DNA of 64,000 nucleotides from Ectobacillus polymachus (GCF_048159605.1 NZ_JBLREB010000001.1:682001-746000), one strand, 5' to 3'. Positions 32,249-41,131 are shown, numbered from the stretch's first letter. The notes: generated by a model from the sequence alone, not told the origin. Numbers and translations are program-made.

Positions 32249-33391
32249 ATGATTGAACAAATGAAACCATTTTTACAAAAAGCTTGGGAAAGTGCAGGCT
32301 TTCAAGAAATGACTACGATACAAAAAACAATTATTCCTGCCATCATAGAAGGAAAGGATGTAATGGCAGAATCACCGACAGGTACAGGTAAGACGTTAGC
32401 CTATGTATTGCCCCTACTACAAAAGGTTGATGAAACTGCGAAACAGCCGCAAATTATTATTTTGGCACCAACTCGTGAGCTCGTTATGCAAATTCAAAGC
32501 GAAGTAACGAAATTTACAAATGGCAGCGGTATTACTTCAGTGAGTTTAATTGGCGGTGCAGATGTCAAACGCCAAATCGAAAAACTAAAAAAGCATCCGC
32601 AAATTATTGTCGGCTCACCTGGACGTATACTAGAGTTAATTCGTCAGAAAAAGTTAAAAATGCATGAGGTAAAAGCAATTGTATTTGATGAATATGATCA
32701 AATGCTAAAGCAAGATACGAATCTTACGGACATCGTAAAAACAACATTACGTGATAGACAATTAATTTTCGTATCAGCGACAATTCCAACTGCAGCGGAA
32801 GAACAAGCAAAGAAAATGGCTAATGAGCTTGAGGTATTTCGTGTTAAGCGAAAAGTGGAAGCAAATGTACAGCATTTATATGTCGTAGTCCCACTTCGTG
32901 AAAAGATAGATACTCTTCGCAGAATTCTACATATGGATGGGGTTAAAGCACTAGCATTTTTAAATGATCCATTTCGGTTAAATGAAATGGAACGTAAACT
33001 TACCTTTGGAAAAATAGCCGCTGCAGCTCTACATTCTGAAGCAAAATCACAGGAACGCAGGGGAATTATGCAAGCATTCAAGCAAGGTAAGCTTCAAGTT
33101 GTGCTAGCGACAGACGTGGCTGCTAGAGGGTTAGATATTGAAGACGTAACCCATGTTATCCACATGGAGGCTCCAACTACGGCTGAACAATATATTCACC
33201 GCTCAGGAAGAACAGGTAGAATGGGGAAAAATGGAACGGTTGTGTCCATTATTACAAAGGACCAAGAAAAAGCTCTTCTTCAGCTTGGAAAAAAATTAGC
33301 ACTCAATTTAAAGCAAGTGGAAGTATACAAAGGTGCTTTCACAGCGCAGCGTCCATCTATAAAATCTACTAACAGCAAAAAGCCTAGATAA
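32249..33391 (+). CDS. DEAD-box RNA helicase (YfmL-like)
   Basis: A 380-residue ATP-dependent RNA helicase with only the two-domain core. The Q-motif region is 'GFQEMTTIQKTIIP', Walker A 'ESPTGTGKTLAYVLPL' (about 45-60), motif Ia 'APTRELVMQI', motif II 'VFDEYDQML' (DEYD instead of DEAD), motif III 'SAT', motif V 'ATDVAARGLDIE' and motif VI 'YIHRSGRTGRMG'. The lack of a C-terminal RNA-binding extension and the size fit B. subtilis YfmL, implicated in ribosome assembly and cold growth. The terminator overlaps its stop codon. Confidence 0.85.
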   Translation: MIEQMKPFLQKAWESAGFQEMTTIQKTIIPAIIEGKDVMAESPTGTGKTLAYVLPLLQKVDETAKQPQIIILAPTRELVMQIQSEVTKFTNGSGITSVSLIGGADVKRQIEKLKKHPQIIVGSPGRILELIRQKKLKMHEVKAIVFDEYDQMLKQDTNLTDIVKTTLRDRQLIFVSATIPTAAEEQAKKMANELEVFRVKRKVEANVQHLYVVVPLREKIDTLRRILHMDGVKALAFLNDPFRLNEMERKLTFGKIAAAALHSEAKSQERRGIMQAFKQGKLQVVLATDVAARGLDIEDVTHVIHMEAPTTAEQYIHRSGRTGRMGKNGTVVSIITKDQEKALLQLGKKLALNLKQVEVYKGAFTAQRPSIKSTNSKKPR

Positions 33392-33404
33392 TTATCTAGG
33401 CTTT
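33377..33404 (+). terminator. terminator overlapping the helicase stop codon
   Basis: Palindrome AAAAGCCTAGATAATTATCTAGGCTTTT; the left arm encodes the last codons. Confidence 0.85.
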
Positions 33405-33434
33405 TGTTGTGGAAAATAATAGTGAAATAAAAAA

Positions 33435-33463
33435 GAGAGAAAACAAAACTTGTTTTCTCTCTC
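33435..33463 (-). terminator. terminator of the 69-residue membrane protein gene
   Basis: Perfect stem GAGAGAAAACAA/TTGTTTTCTCTC; the left flank is A-rich, giving T-run termination on the minus strand. Confidence 0.8.
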
Positions 33464-33474
33464 GTATTAACATA

Positions 33475-33684
33475 TTAGTGTTGTACTCGTTTAGTAAAGG
33501 ACATTAGCATGTAACCGATTACGCCGCCAATCACAGGAACAAGGATAACATTAGACATAGCAAAATATTTACTTAAAAATAAGGCATTCGTATCAAATAA
33601 CCATCCGACTACAACAAGTAATGATAAATAAAGTACGAAAAAAAACTCACGATCAGAAAGCATTTCATATTGTGTGTTTTTCAT
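33475..33684 (-). CDS. small two-helix membrane protein
   Basis: A 69-residue protein with helices at about 13-32 ('FFFVLYLSLLVVVGWLF') and 44-62 ('VILVPVIGGVIGYMLMSF') and a short basic tail. AGGAGGAA precedes ATG 33684. No family recognised. It is monocistronic with a clear terminator. Confidence 0.65.
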   Translation of the reverse strand: MKNTQYEMLSDREFFFVLYLSLLVVVGWLFDTNALFLSKYFAMSNVILVPVIGGVIGYMLMSFTKRVQH

Positions 33685-33893
33685 AATAAATTCCTCCTAA
33701 TAGATTTATAGTCTTTGTCACAATAAATTCGATATTTAGTCACAGAATGTTCATAAATTAATTGTAAAGCTTTTGTTAATTTATGTCTAGATTTTTTTGC
33801 CAAATTAGAAGAAGAAAATATTTCGTTATCTTCGACATTGTGTACGGTACACTTTATGATAAAAGTAACAACATAAAATAGGGGGGAAAAACG

Positions 33894-34373
33894 ATGAGCG
33901 TGTATGATTTTTCAGTAAAAGCGATTAAAGGGGAAGACAAATCACTTCAGGATTATGAAGGAAAGGTGTTAGTAATCGTTAACGTTGCCAGTAAATGCGG
34001 CTTTACTCCACAATATAAAGGCTTACAGGCATTGTATGAAGAATACCAAGAACAAGGTTTAGAAATATTAGGGTTTCCGTGTAACCAATTTTTAGGGCAA
34101 GAACCAGGCAATAATGAAGAAATAGCAAGTTTTTGTGAATTAAACTATGGTGTTACGTTCCCGATGTTTGAAAAAATTGAAGTAAACGGTGACGGGGCAC
34201 ATCCTTTATATAAATATTTATGCGAGGAAGTACCAGGAATGCTTGGATTAAAGGCTATAAAATGGAATTTCACAAAATTTTTAGTTGACAAAAAAGGGAA
34301 TGTTTTAGAAAGATTTTCACCACAAACGACACCAGAAGAGATGAAAACTAAAATTGAGGAATTGTTAAAGTAA
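33894..34373 (+). CDS. bsaA: glutathione peroxidase family protein (BsaA-like)
   Basis: A 159-residue thiol peroxidase. It has 'VLVIVNVASKCGFTPQYKGL' with the peroxidatic Cys36, 'ILGFPCNQFLGQEPG' with a second Cys, and 'IKWNFTKFLVD' with the tetrad Trp/Asn. Cys replaces selenocysteine. Enzymes of this type in Bacillus use thioredoxin or another thiol rather than glutathione. GGGGGG lies before ATG 33894. It is monocistronic. Confidence 0.92.
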   Translation: MSVYDFSVKAIKGEDKSLQDYEGKVLVIVNVASKCGFTPQYKGLQALYEEYQEQGLEILGFPCNQFLGQEPGNNEEIASFCELNYGVTFPMFEKIEVNGDGAHPLYKYLCEEVPGMLGLKAIKWNFTKFLVDKKGNVLERFSPQTTPEEMKTKIEELLK

Positions 34374-34459
34374 ATAACGGGTTTATTGATTGAAAATTCT
34401 TTATAATCTAATATTTTCGTAAGAATATGAAATGCCTTATAAAGGAGAGTGATTACTGT

Positions 34460-34657
34460 ATGTTAGGTAAATGGATGAATAAGATAAAACAACCTGAATG
34501 TAGACATAAATATAATTTTATTAAAGCGCAGGATAGTGAAAACTTTATGACAGGGCAGATGGGGATAGCTTATTTTTATAAGTGTGAAATGTGTGGAAAA
34601 GAAAAAATTGAATATAAATATAACAGTGATATCAATAGTGATTTTTGGAATATATAA
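34460..34657 (+). CDS. small Cys-containing protein, possible zinc ribbon
   Basis: A 65-residue protein from ATG 34460, preceded by GGAGAG (the in-frame ATG 34427 lacks a site). 'QPECRHKYNFIK' and 'YFYKCEMCGKEKIEY' give a C-x-H...C-x-x-C pattern that could bind zinc. No other domain is visible. No family recognised. Confidence 0.55.
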   Translation: MLGKWMNKIKQPECRHKYNFIKAQDSENFMTGQMGIAYFYKCEMCGKEKIEYKYNSDINSDFWNI

Positions 34658-34962
34658 AAAACTTTTGTTAATATAGCTTTTTGTGCCGCTATTATGTTTT
34701 CTTATCTTGAATTTTAGAGATACATAATGTATTAAGGAAAAGTTAAGAAACCTAATCCATAATGTAAGTATTGATAAGGTAGTACCCTCCTTTGATAAGA
34801 GACAGTATCGCGATGCTGTCTCTTTTTTTTGTTTATAGAAATTTTCTCCACTGCAAAAACGAATAAGACTTATTTTCATTATATATAAAAGTACCCTATA
34901 GGATTGTCTATAAGGTACAGTTTATCTATAAATAAAAAGAGTTTACTTTATTGAAAGTCCTA
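34658..34962. other. intergenic region with a plus-strand terminator
   Basis: Contains only the hairpin listed separately and AT-rich DNA. A weak GTACC..ATAG/CTAT..GGTAC repeat near 34889-34919 could end the minus-strand kinase gene. No gene seen. Confidence 0.4.
34797..34830 (+). terminator. terminator
   Basis: Stem AAGAGACAG/CTGTCTCTT around TATCGCGATG, followed by T8. It is about 140 bases after the small Cys protein and probably ends its transcript. Confidence 0.75.
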
Positions 34963-36837
34963 TTATTTCTTGTTGGAAAATTGTTGAATCTCCTGCAATG
35001 CTTGTTGCAGGTCGGATTTTGTTGTTAATTCATTGTCAATTTCTATTCCTAATTCGATCATGGTATCAGCAATTTCAGCACTAATTCCTGTTAAAATAGT
35101 AGAGCAGCCTAATAATTTAATTCCTTTCACGATTTTAAATAAGTGGTTGACGACGGCTGTATCGACAAACGGTACACCGGAAATATCAATAATTAATTGT
35201 TGAGCTTTTATTTCTTTTACGCGGATGAGTGTTTTTTCACGGATTTTTCTCGCTCTGAATGTGTCTACATTACCAACTATTGGAAGTATGCATATTTTAT
35301 CAGCAAGCGGAATGATGGGAACTGACAACTCGTCCACTGTTTCACGATGACTTTTTAATAATTCCTCTTTATAGTTTACAAAGTAAGCAGTATATGAATC
35401 GATATATAAATCAATGATATCATTTACAGATCTTTCTAATGCGAAAAATTCATCGGTTGTCAGGGTGTTGTTCGATTCATTATAAAACGCTCTAATTGCA
35501 TTCCAAATAATGCCGCGGCTAGACTGAAATAGTTCCCAAGCCAAATGAATAGGGAATTCTGTTTTCGCACTTTTAACGCCTCTTTCCCTTGCTACATCCA
35601 TAATATCTTCCATTTTTAATTCAATTATATTTTGGGCTACAAGCTTCATAATAGGATTACCGAATTCTGCGAATGCATCCTCATCCCCGTTTTCTCTCAA
35701 TAAGGATACAAGATAATTTTTACTTTTCTCTAAATATTGAACCCATTCTTTCGTGTAAAAATCTAAATTATCAGATAAAAAATTTGATAGCTCAACTTTT
35801 GAATCAACAGTATTTATCATTCCATTCCCTCCTAAAAATGAGTCAGAGTGTTTGATTGTTTTGGAAAATGAAAGTAAGAAAGTGGTTCCTTTTCCTTCCT
35901 CACTTGTCACTCGTATTTTGCCATGATTTGTTTGGATTGCATTAAAAACTTGCGCTAAACCCATTCCTTTTCCATCTTCTTTTAAACTAAAGAATGGGGT
36001 CCCTAGTAGGCGCAATTTGTTTTTTGGAATACCAATGCCAGTATCAGAAATGTTGAGATGAATATACCTAGCGTCTTCAAATTGCTCAAGAATTAACGTT
36101 CCCCCATCGGTCATAGCCTCAATAGCATTTTTGATTAAATTGAATAATGCTTTTTTAATTTGATCCTTTCTGCCGACGATTAGTGCGCTTTCATTTTGAA
36201 AGTTCTTATTTACATGTATTTGATAAAGTTGATTTTGAAATAGTAATAATACAGATTCGATCTCGAAGCATAGATTAAAGGTGGTTCGCTGTTCTTGAGC
36301 AAATTCAGGCTTTGTTACACTCATTAAATCATTTAAAATATGAATGGCTCGTTCTAATTCACTTTGTGCAATTTGCGAATATTCTTCCTTATAGGATTGT
36401 CCCATCAATTGAAGAAATCCTTTTACGGAAGTCAAAGGATTTCGGACCTCATGGGCAATCCCAGCAGCCATTTCACCAATAGATGAAAGTAAATGGTTAT
36501 TCCAGTTGTTTTGGTCATAGGATGATTGTAAGGAATGGATATTGAACATATATATATGTATTTGCTTGAGTCTTTGCTCCTTAAATGTTCGATGGAATAA
36601 AAAAAAGTATGGCTGTGAATCTATATTTACAATAAACTCGTTACTTCTGCCCATGAAGCACTCATGGAGCTTTGTTTTAATTTCCTTGTTTTTTATTCGA
36701 TGGAAAAGATAGTTGGTCTCATTTTCTTGAGAGAGCAGGAGTCGTTTTCCTTCTTCATTTACTTTTTGAATGGTTCCATTAGGATGGAGTTGAATCAAGC
36801 CATATGTGGTATGCCGAGATGTAGCAGATGTTATCAA
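34963..36837 (-). CDS. histidine kinase fused to RsbR-like and STAS domains
   Basis: A 624-residue fusion with no membrane helices. A PAS-like N-terminus (1-105) is followed by a HisKA box 'GIAHEVRNPLTSVKGFLQL' with phospho-His129. The HATPase domain (about 225-330) shows N-box 'LFNLIKNAIEAM', G1 'DTGIGIP' and G2 'GKGMGLA'. Residues about 345-495 resemble the globin-like N-terminal domain of stressosome RsbR, and 510-615 form a STAS domain with 'IIDISGVPFVDT' and 'GISAEIADT'. Thr560 and Thr592 stand where RsbR is phosphorylated by RsbT. It starts at TTG 36837, overlapping the stop of the RsbT-like gene, so the two are coupled. No response regulator is adjacent. Confidence 0.85.
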   Translation of the reverse strand: MITSATSRHTTYGLIQLHPNGTIQKVNEEGKRLLLSQENETNYLFHRIKNKEIKTKLHECFMGRSNEFIVNIDSQPYFFLFHRTFKEQRLKQIHIYMFNIHSLQSSYDQNNWNNHLLSSIGEMAAGIAHEVRNPLTSVKGFLQLMGQSYKEEYSQIAQSELERAIHILNDLMSVTKPEFAQEQRTTFNLCFEIESVLLLFQNQLYQIHVNKNFQNESALIVGRKDQIKKALFNLIKNAIEAMTDGGTLILEQFEDARYIHLNISDTGIGIPKNKLRLLGTPFFSLKEDGKGMGLAQVFNAIQTNHGKIRVTSEEGKGTTFLLSFSKTIKHSDSFLGGNGMINTVDSKVELSNFLSDNLDFYTKEWVQYLEKSKNYLVSLLRENGDEDAFAEFGNPIMKLVAQNIIELKMEDIMDVARERGVKSAKTEFPIHLAWELFQSSRGIIWNAIRAFYNESNNTLTTDEFFALERSVNDIIDLYIDSYTAYFVNYKEELLKSHRETVDELSVPIIPLADKICILPIVGNVDTFRARKIREKTLIRVKEIKAQQLIIDISGVPFVDTAVVNHLFKIVKGIKLLGCSTILTGISAEIADTMIELGIEIDNELTTKSDLQQALQEIQQFSNKK

Positions 36838-37235
36838 CGTAATGCCCGCCCTTCATTAAGCCATTTTATGGCTCTAACCTTTGTACCTAAGTCTATGCTG
36901 CTACTGATTTCAAATTCGTCCATTAAACGTCTCACTCCTGATAAACCCAATCCTAATCCAGTTTTAGAAGGGAATTCTTGATTTAAAACTTGTTCGAGGT
37001 TTGGAATGCCTGGACCTTGGTCGATTGCTATTATTTCGACTCCATTGGAAGAAACTGGCTTTATATAAATCTCTCCTTTACCAGCATAAAAAACTATATT
37101 TCGAGTTAATTCCATTATTGATACAACTAATTTCGTTTGCTGAATCTTATTCATTCCGCACTCTTCAGCTACTCGTTTTCCAATCGTACTAGCTAGGTAT
37201 ACGTCATCTTCTCGTGCAATAACAATTCTGTACAA
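36834..37235 (-). CDS. RsbT-like serine/threonine (anti-sigma type) kinase
   Basis: A 133-residue GHKL kinase. The N-box 'VSIMELTRNIVFYAGKGEI' (about 43-61), G1 'AIDQGPGIPNLEQVL' (about 75-89) and G2 'GLGLGLSGVRRLMDEFEI' (about 96-113) closely follow RsbT, the stressosome switch kinase. It starts at TTG 37235, six bases after GGGGAG. It is the first gene of a two-gene operon with the histidine kinase-RsbR-STAS fusion. Its likely targets are the Thr residues of that STAS domain. No sigma-B gene is nearby. Confidence 0.88.
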   Translation of the reverse strand: MYRIVIAREDDVYLASTIGKRVAEECGMNKIQQTKLVVSIMELTRNIVFYAGKGEIYIKPVSSNGVEIIAIDQGPGIPNLEQVLNQEFPSKTGLGLGLSGVRRLMDEFEISSSIDLGTKVRAIKWLNEGRALR

Positions 37236-37259
37236 ATAATCTCCCCTATACCTTTCTTA

Positions 37260-37565
37260 AATAATAAAATCTGTATTTTTACTGGTATTTTAGCATATTT
37301 AGGTAAAAATAGAATGTAATTTTTTCAAAAATATAGATTGTTTATCTTATTTTTGAAAAAAAAAATAATACTAGCTAGTTATAGATAGGTAAGGTATTTT
37401 CTATACCATTGAAAATCCCATTATCAGATGTAAATAAAATATAAGTTCTGATTCCTAATATAGTTTGTAAAAAATACTATTTTGGAAATATTTATCTTTT
37501 AGCGTGTTTATTAGCTTATTGTAGAAATGGCCATTAAATTATAACAATTTAATTTACATGAAATC
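37260..37565. other. AT-rich intergenic region
   Basis: Upstream DNA of the RsbT-like operon. It is strongly AT-rich with A- and T-tracts around 37355-37370. I see no gene or clear repeat. Confidence 0.4.
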
Positions 37566-37568
37566 TAA

Positions 37569-37607
37569 AAGTGCCAAAACCCTTATATAACAAGGACTTA
37601 GGCACTT
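37569..37607 (-). terminator. hairpin downstream of the 112-residue gene
   Basis: AAGTGCC...CCTT pairs with AAGG...GGCACTT. The minus-strand continuation is T-rich (TTTTAGATTT). Confidence 0.6.
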
Positions 37608-37640
37608 CCACAGTTTGTATGCATGACAAAATGAACTGTT

Positions 37641-37979
37641 TTAAAAGTGTTCATTCTTTTCCCATGACTCCACAATATAATGAGCAGTTTGAGGATCGAT
37701 TCCTTTTCCAAGTAAGTATGCAATGGCTGCTACTTCTGTCATTGCATGATGGACAGAAGTATGCTGTGCTTCTTTTAATCCATATTGCACCCATGGCGCT
37801 ACGCTTTGCAAAACAGGGGCTTTCCAAGATTGATAATGGGTTCCTACGGCTTGCTGAGCATGTTGATGCGACGGTTCAGTTGGAACTTGTCGTGGATATA
37901 GTGGATAGGGTTGATAGGATTGAACTGGATATTGCTGAGTGAAGCGAGGATCAGCATAGTAATTAGGTTGATGTTGCAT
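37641..37979 (-). CDS. probable spore coat/exosporium protein
   Basis: A 112-residue protein. The first 50 residues are Pro/Tyr/Gln/His-rich ('QQYPVQSYQPYPLYPRQVP'), typical of coat proteins. The C-terminal half is a conserved-looking helical region ('HHAMTEVAAIAYLLGKGIDP' and 'AHYIVESWEKNEHF'). AAAGGAGGAATG lies upstream of ATG 37979. A sigma-K-like promoter (38009-38037) supports expression in the mother cell. I cannot name the family; it recalls YppG-type proteins in composition only. Confidence 0.65.
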   Translation of the reverse strand: MQHQPNYYADPRFTQQYPVQSYQPYPLYPRQVPTEPSHQHAQQAVGTHYQSWKAPVLQSVAPWVQYGLKEAQHTSVHHAMTEVAAIAYLLGKGIDPQTAHYIVESWEKNEHF

Positions 37980-38008
37980 GATTCATTCCTCCTTTTTATG
38001 AGATACCT

Positions 38009-38037
38009 TATAGTATGGGCGGACGAGAAATGGTGTG
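38009..38037 (-). promoter_or_regulatory. sigma-K/sigma-E-like promoter
   Basis: On the minus strand CACA, 16 bases, then CATACTATA, upstream of the Pro/Tyr-rich gene. The -10 fits sigma-K (CATANNNTA) and nearly fits sigma-E (CATACANT). Confidence 0.6.
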
Positions 38038-38116
38038 ACTCCGATCTTGTTCGTGGTAGTATAATAGAAATGGGTGAAGAAATTGAATACGATCATAAAC
38101 GAGGGCGATTCACTTT

Positions 38117-38364
38117 GTGAAGGATGCCTTGCAGGGTGATGCGAGTGGCCATGACTGGTATCATATAGAACGTGTACATAGATTAGCAAAGAGGATATGC
38201 GAAAGAGAAGGGGGCAACCTGTTTATCATACTTTTACGAAAAGTTATTCAAATTTAAAAAGTCTCTTGAATACAAAGACAGCGAAAGAAATGGCAAATGA
38301 GCGCCATACGTATATAGTGCAGTTTGTTGAACAATTTATGAAAGAGTGGAATGTAGAAATATGA
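38117..38364 (+). pseudogene. HD-domain phosphohydrolase (YedJ type) with internal deletion
   Basis: The first part translates as 'VKDALQGDASGHDWYHIERV' followed by 'HRLAKRICEREGG', the N-terminal helices of YedJ-like HD hydrolases. It then breaks near 38225. In another frame the text resumes as 'LNTKTAKEMANERHTYIVQF' and 'VEQFMKEWNVEI', the C-terminal helix of the same family. The roughly 150 residues between them, including the catalytic HD pair, are missing. The stop overlaps the ATG of yfmR, so the original gene was probably co-translated with it. Confidence 0.75.
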
Positions 38365-40250
38365 AAATGTTACAAGTAGAACATCTGGCAAAGTCCTACG
38401 GAATAAAACCGTTATTTACGGATATAACTTTTAGTATTGCAGAAGGACAACGAATAGGTGTAATTGGTGTTAATGGAACTGGAAAATCAACCTTGCTTAA
38501 AATATTAGCAGGCATTGAACAAGCTGATAATGGAAATATCAGTCATACAAGGGATTATACGATCAGCTATTTGGCGCAGCAGCCTGACTTCAATGGAGAT
38601 CTTACCGTATTAGAGCAAGTATTCTATGGGGATTCACCACTCATTCGCCTACTTCGCGAATATGAAATGGTACTATTGCAATTAGAAAGTGATCCAACAA
38701 ATGAAGATGTGCAGCAATTATTGTTTTCTATTCAGCAACGAATGGATGCTATGAATGCCTGGGAAGCAAATGCAAATGCAAAGGCTTTGTTAACTAAGTT
38801 AGGAATTACAGATTTCACATCGAAGGTTGGTACACTTTCTGGCGGTCAGAAAAAACGTATTGCTATGGCGCAATCACTCATCCAAACACCAGATTTACTT
38901 ATATTAGATGAGCCTACGAACCATCTTGATCATGAGACGGTGGAATGGTTAGAAGAATATTTATCCCGTTATATGGGTTCCTTACTTCTTGTAACGCATG
39001 ATCGTTATTTTCTAGATCGCGTAACAAACCGTATATTTGAACTAGATCATGGTAATTTATATAGCTATGAAGGGAATTACGCAGCTTTTTTAGAAGCAAA
39101 GGCAGTACGTGAGGAGACAGAAATTGCAAGAGAACAGAAAAATCAAAATTTGTACCGTAGAGAACTGGCATGGATTCGTCGCGGTGCCCAGGCTCGTTCC
39201 ACAAAACAAAAGGCTCGTATTCAGCGTTTTGAAGAGCTAGCAAAAAGAGAAGGACCAAACATAAAACAACAAGTGGATATTTCTATTAGTGGAAGCCGAC
39301 TTGGTAAAAAAGTAATTGAACTTAAAGAAGCAACGAAAATGTTTGACGATAAGCTCGTACTGGATCATTTTAGTACCATAATAAAGCCGGGAGATCGCAC
39401 TGGGATTATTGGTCGAAATGGTAGCGGAAAATCAACACTTTTAAACTTATTTGCACGAAAACTTCAGCCTGATAGCGGTGAAGTTGAAATTGGGCAAACT
39501 GTCAAGATTGCCTACTATACGCAAGAAAATGAGCATATGAATGAAAATGAGCGAATGCTTGATTATATTAAAGAAGTAGCTGAGGTTATCCATACAACCG
39601 ATGGTAAGATTCTTAGTGCTTCGCAAATGCTGGAACGGTTTCTATTTATACCGAGTTCCCATGGTACTCCTCTTGGTAAACTATCAGGTGGAGAGAAACG
39701 AAGACTATATCTTCTTCGCCTTTTAATGGGTGAACCAAATGTTCTCTTACTTGATGAACCGACCAATGATTTAGATACGCAAACATTAACGGTCTTAGAA
39801 GACTATTTAGATGATTTTCCAGGTGTTGTGATTACAGTTTCGCATGATCGTTACTTTCTTGATAAGGTCGTTGATCAATTATTCGTTTTTGAAGGAAACG
39901 GCAATGTGCAATTGTATTTCGGAAGTTATTCTGATTATCTGGTGCAAAAGAAAGAAAAGGATCTAGTGGTAAAGGAAGAAACAAAGGAAAAGAAAGTTGT
40001 CGTTGAACAACCGAAACAAAGAAAGCGCAAGCTCTCCTATCATGAGCAGCGCGAATGGGATACAATTGAAGATAAAATTGCAGAGTTAGAGGCTAAATTA
40101 GAAGAAATTGCAGGACAATTAGAAGCGGTTGGATCGGATTTTGAACGAGCGCAGCAGTTATCATTAGAGCAGAAAGAAACAGAGGAAGAACTAGAAGTAG
40201 CTATTGAACGATGGAGCGAGCTTTCAGAAATAGTGGAGAGTATGAAGTAA
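38361..40250 (+). CDS. yfmR: ABC-F ATPase, Uup/YfmR type
   Basis: A 629-residue ribosome-associated ATPase with two ABC domains and no membrane part. The first half has 'GVNGTGKSTLLK' (Walker A), 'LSGGQKKRIAMAQSL' and 'LLILDEPTNHLD'. The second has 'GRNGSGKSTLLN', 'LSGGEKRRLYLLRLL' and 'LLLDEPTNDLD'. Between them is the tRNA-contacting linker ('ELAWIRRGAQARSTKQKARIQ'), and a C-terminal coiled coil follows (about 550-629). Length equals B. subtilis YfmR, which helps EF-P rescue stalled ribosomes. I start it at ATG 38361, not the in-frame GTG 38346. Confidence 0.88.
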   Translation: MKMLQVEHLAKSYGIKPLFTDITFSIAEGQRIGVIGVNGTGKSTLLKILAGIEQADNGNISHTRDYTISYLAQQPDFNGDLTVLEQVFYGDSPLIRLLREYEMVLLQLESDPTNEDVQQLLFSIQQRMDAMNAWEANANAKALLTKLGITDFTSKVGTLSGGQKKRIAMAQSLIQTPDLLILDEPTNHLDHETVEWLEEYLSRYMGSLLLVTHDRYFLDRVTNRIFELDHGNLYSYEGNYAAFLEAKAVREETEIAREQKNQNLYRRELAWIRRGAQARSTKQKARIQRFEELAKREGPNIKQQVDISISGSRLGKKVIELKEATKMFDDKLVLDHFSTIIKPGDRTGIIGRNGSGKSTLLNLFARKLQPDSGEVEIGQTVKIAYYTQENEHMNENERMLDYIKEVAEVIHTTDGKILSASQMLERFLFIPSSHGTPLGKLSGGEKRRLYLLRLLMGEPNVLLLDEPTNDLDTQTLTVLEDYLDDFPGVVITVSHDRYFLDKVVDQLFVFEGNGNVQLYFGSYSDYLVQKKEKDLVVKEETKEKKVVVEQPKQRKRKLSYHEQREWDTIEDKIAELEAKLEEIAGQLEAVGSDFERAQQLSLEQKETEEELEVAIERWSELSEIVESMK

Positions 40251-40338
40251 ATCTGTAAGCGGTAGGTAGATTCATCTATTGAACTGTAAGGGAAAAGCAA
40301 TTACACTTAAAATAGCAACCTTTTTAGGAGGGAATTGG

Positions 40339-41070
40339 ATGAGAACAAACAATCCGATGTTAAGAGAAGATACCCTTAGAAATGCCCCAGCCAGCAATGG
40401 TGTAATGACGATTCAGGGTGCAGTAGGAAAGACCTTTATCATGCTAATTTTATTAGTAGCTACTTCTTTGTATTCGTATGTGCAAGTTTTGATGAATAAA
40501 ATGAATCCTTCTGTTTTAATGGGAGCGTTGATCATAGCTGCAATTGTAGCTATTGTTACAACCTTTGTTCCTAAGATATCGCCGGTAACAGCTCCCATAT
40601 ACGCAGCTGTAGAAGGTATTGTACTTGGATCCATTTCAGCAATGTATACAATTCACTTCGGTAATACGCTTGTACTGCAAGCAGTGCTATTAACGATATC
40701 CATCTTGTTTGCAATGCTCATTCTCTATGCGACTCGTATTATCCGAGTATCAGACAAATTTAGAATGGGAGTTATTTCAGCAACGCTTGGAGTTGCAATT
40801 ATGTATCTTGGTGTTGCGATTCTCCATTTGTTCGGGATTCAAGTTCCTTTCTTGCATGCTGGTGGCACGATTGCAATTATTATTAGTGCAGTAATTATTG
40901 TAATTGCTTCACTAAATCTTATACTTGATTTTGACTTTATCGAAAGCGGTGCAAGTAAACATGCTCCTAAGTATATGGAATGGTATGGGGCACTCGGTTT
41001 AATGCTTACGATTGTTTGGCTTTACTTTGAAATTCTTCGTTTTATTTCGTACTTTACTCGAAATAATTAA
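40339..41070 (+). CDS. Bax inhibitor-1/YccA-family membrane protein
   Basis: A 243-residue protein with seven hydrophobic helices. It starts at ATG 40339 after AGGAGGG. The blocks 'MTIQGAVGKTFIMLILLVAT', 'PVTAPIYAAVEGIVLGSISA' and 'IIVIASLNLILDFDFIESG' with the Asp pair near the last helices match the BaxI-1 (YccA-like) family, thought to be pH- or calcium-sensitive channels. It lies 88 bases after yfmR and ends at a terminator. Confidence 0.82.
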   Translation: MRTNNPMLREDTLRNAPASNGVMTIQGAVGKTFIMLILLVATSLYSYVQVLMNKMNPSVLMGALIIAAIVAIVTTFVPKISPVTAPIYAAVEGIVLGSISAMYTIHFGNTLVLQAVLLTISILFAMLILYATRIIRVSDKFRMGVISATLGVAIMYLGVAILHLFGIQVPFLHAGGTIAIIISAVIIVIASLNLILDFDFIESGASKHAPKYMEWYGALGLMLTIVWLYFEILRFISYFTRNN

Positions 41071-41093
41071 TTTTTTTTAGAAAAAAGAAAATG

Positions 41094-41131
41094 AATAGAC
41101 CGCCGTTCTGAATATCAGGAGGCGGTCTATT
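41094..41131 (+). terminator. terminator
   Basis: Perfect stem AATAGACCGCC/GGCGGTCTATT with a 16-base loop. Confidence 0.85.

Noticed and set aside
34463..34879. 138-codon minus-strand frame opposite the small Cys protein
   Set aside because: It crosses a strong terminator and lacks a start site; it is AT-rich antisense sequence.
37571..37942. 123-codon plus-strand frame
   Set aside because: It is antisense to the Pro/Tyr-rich gene, which has a good ribosome-binding site and sporulation-type promoter.
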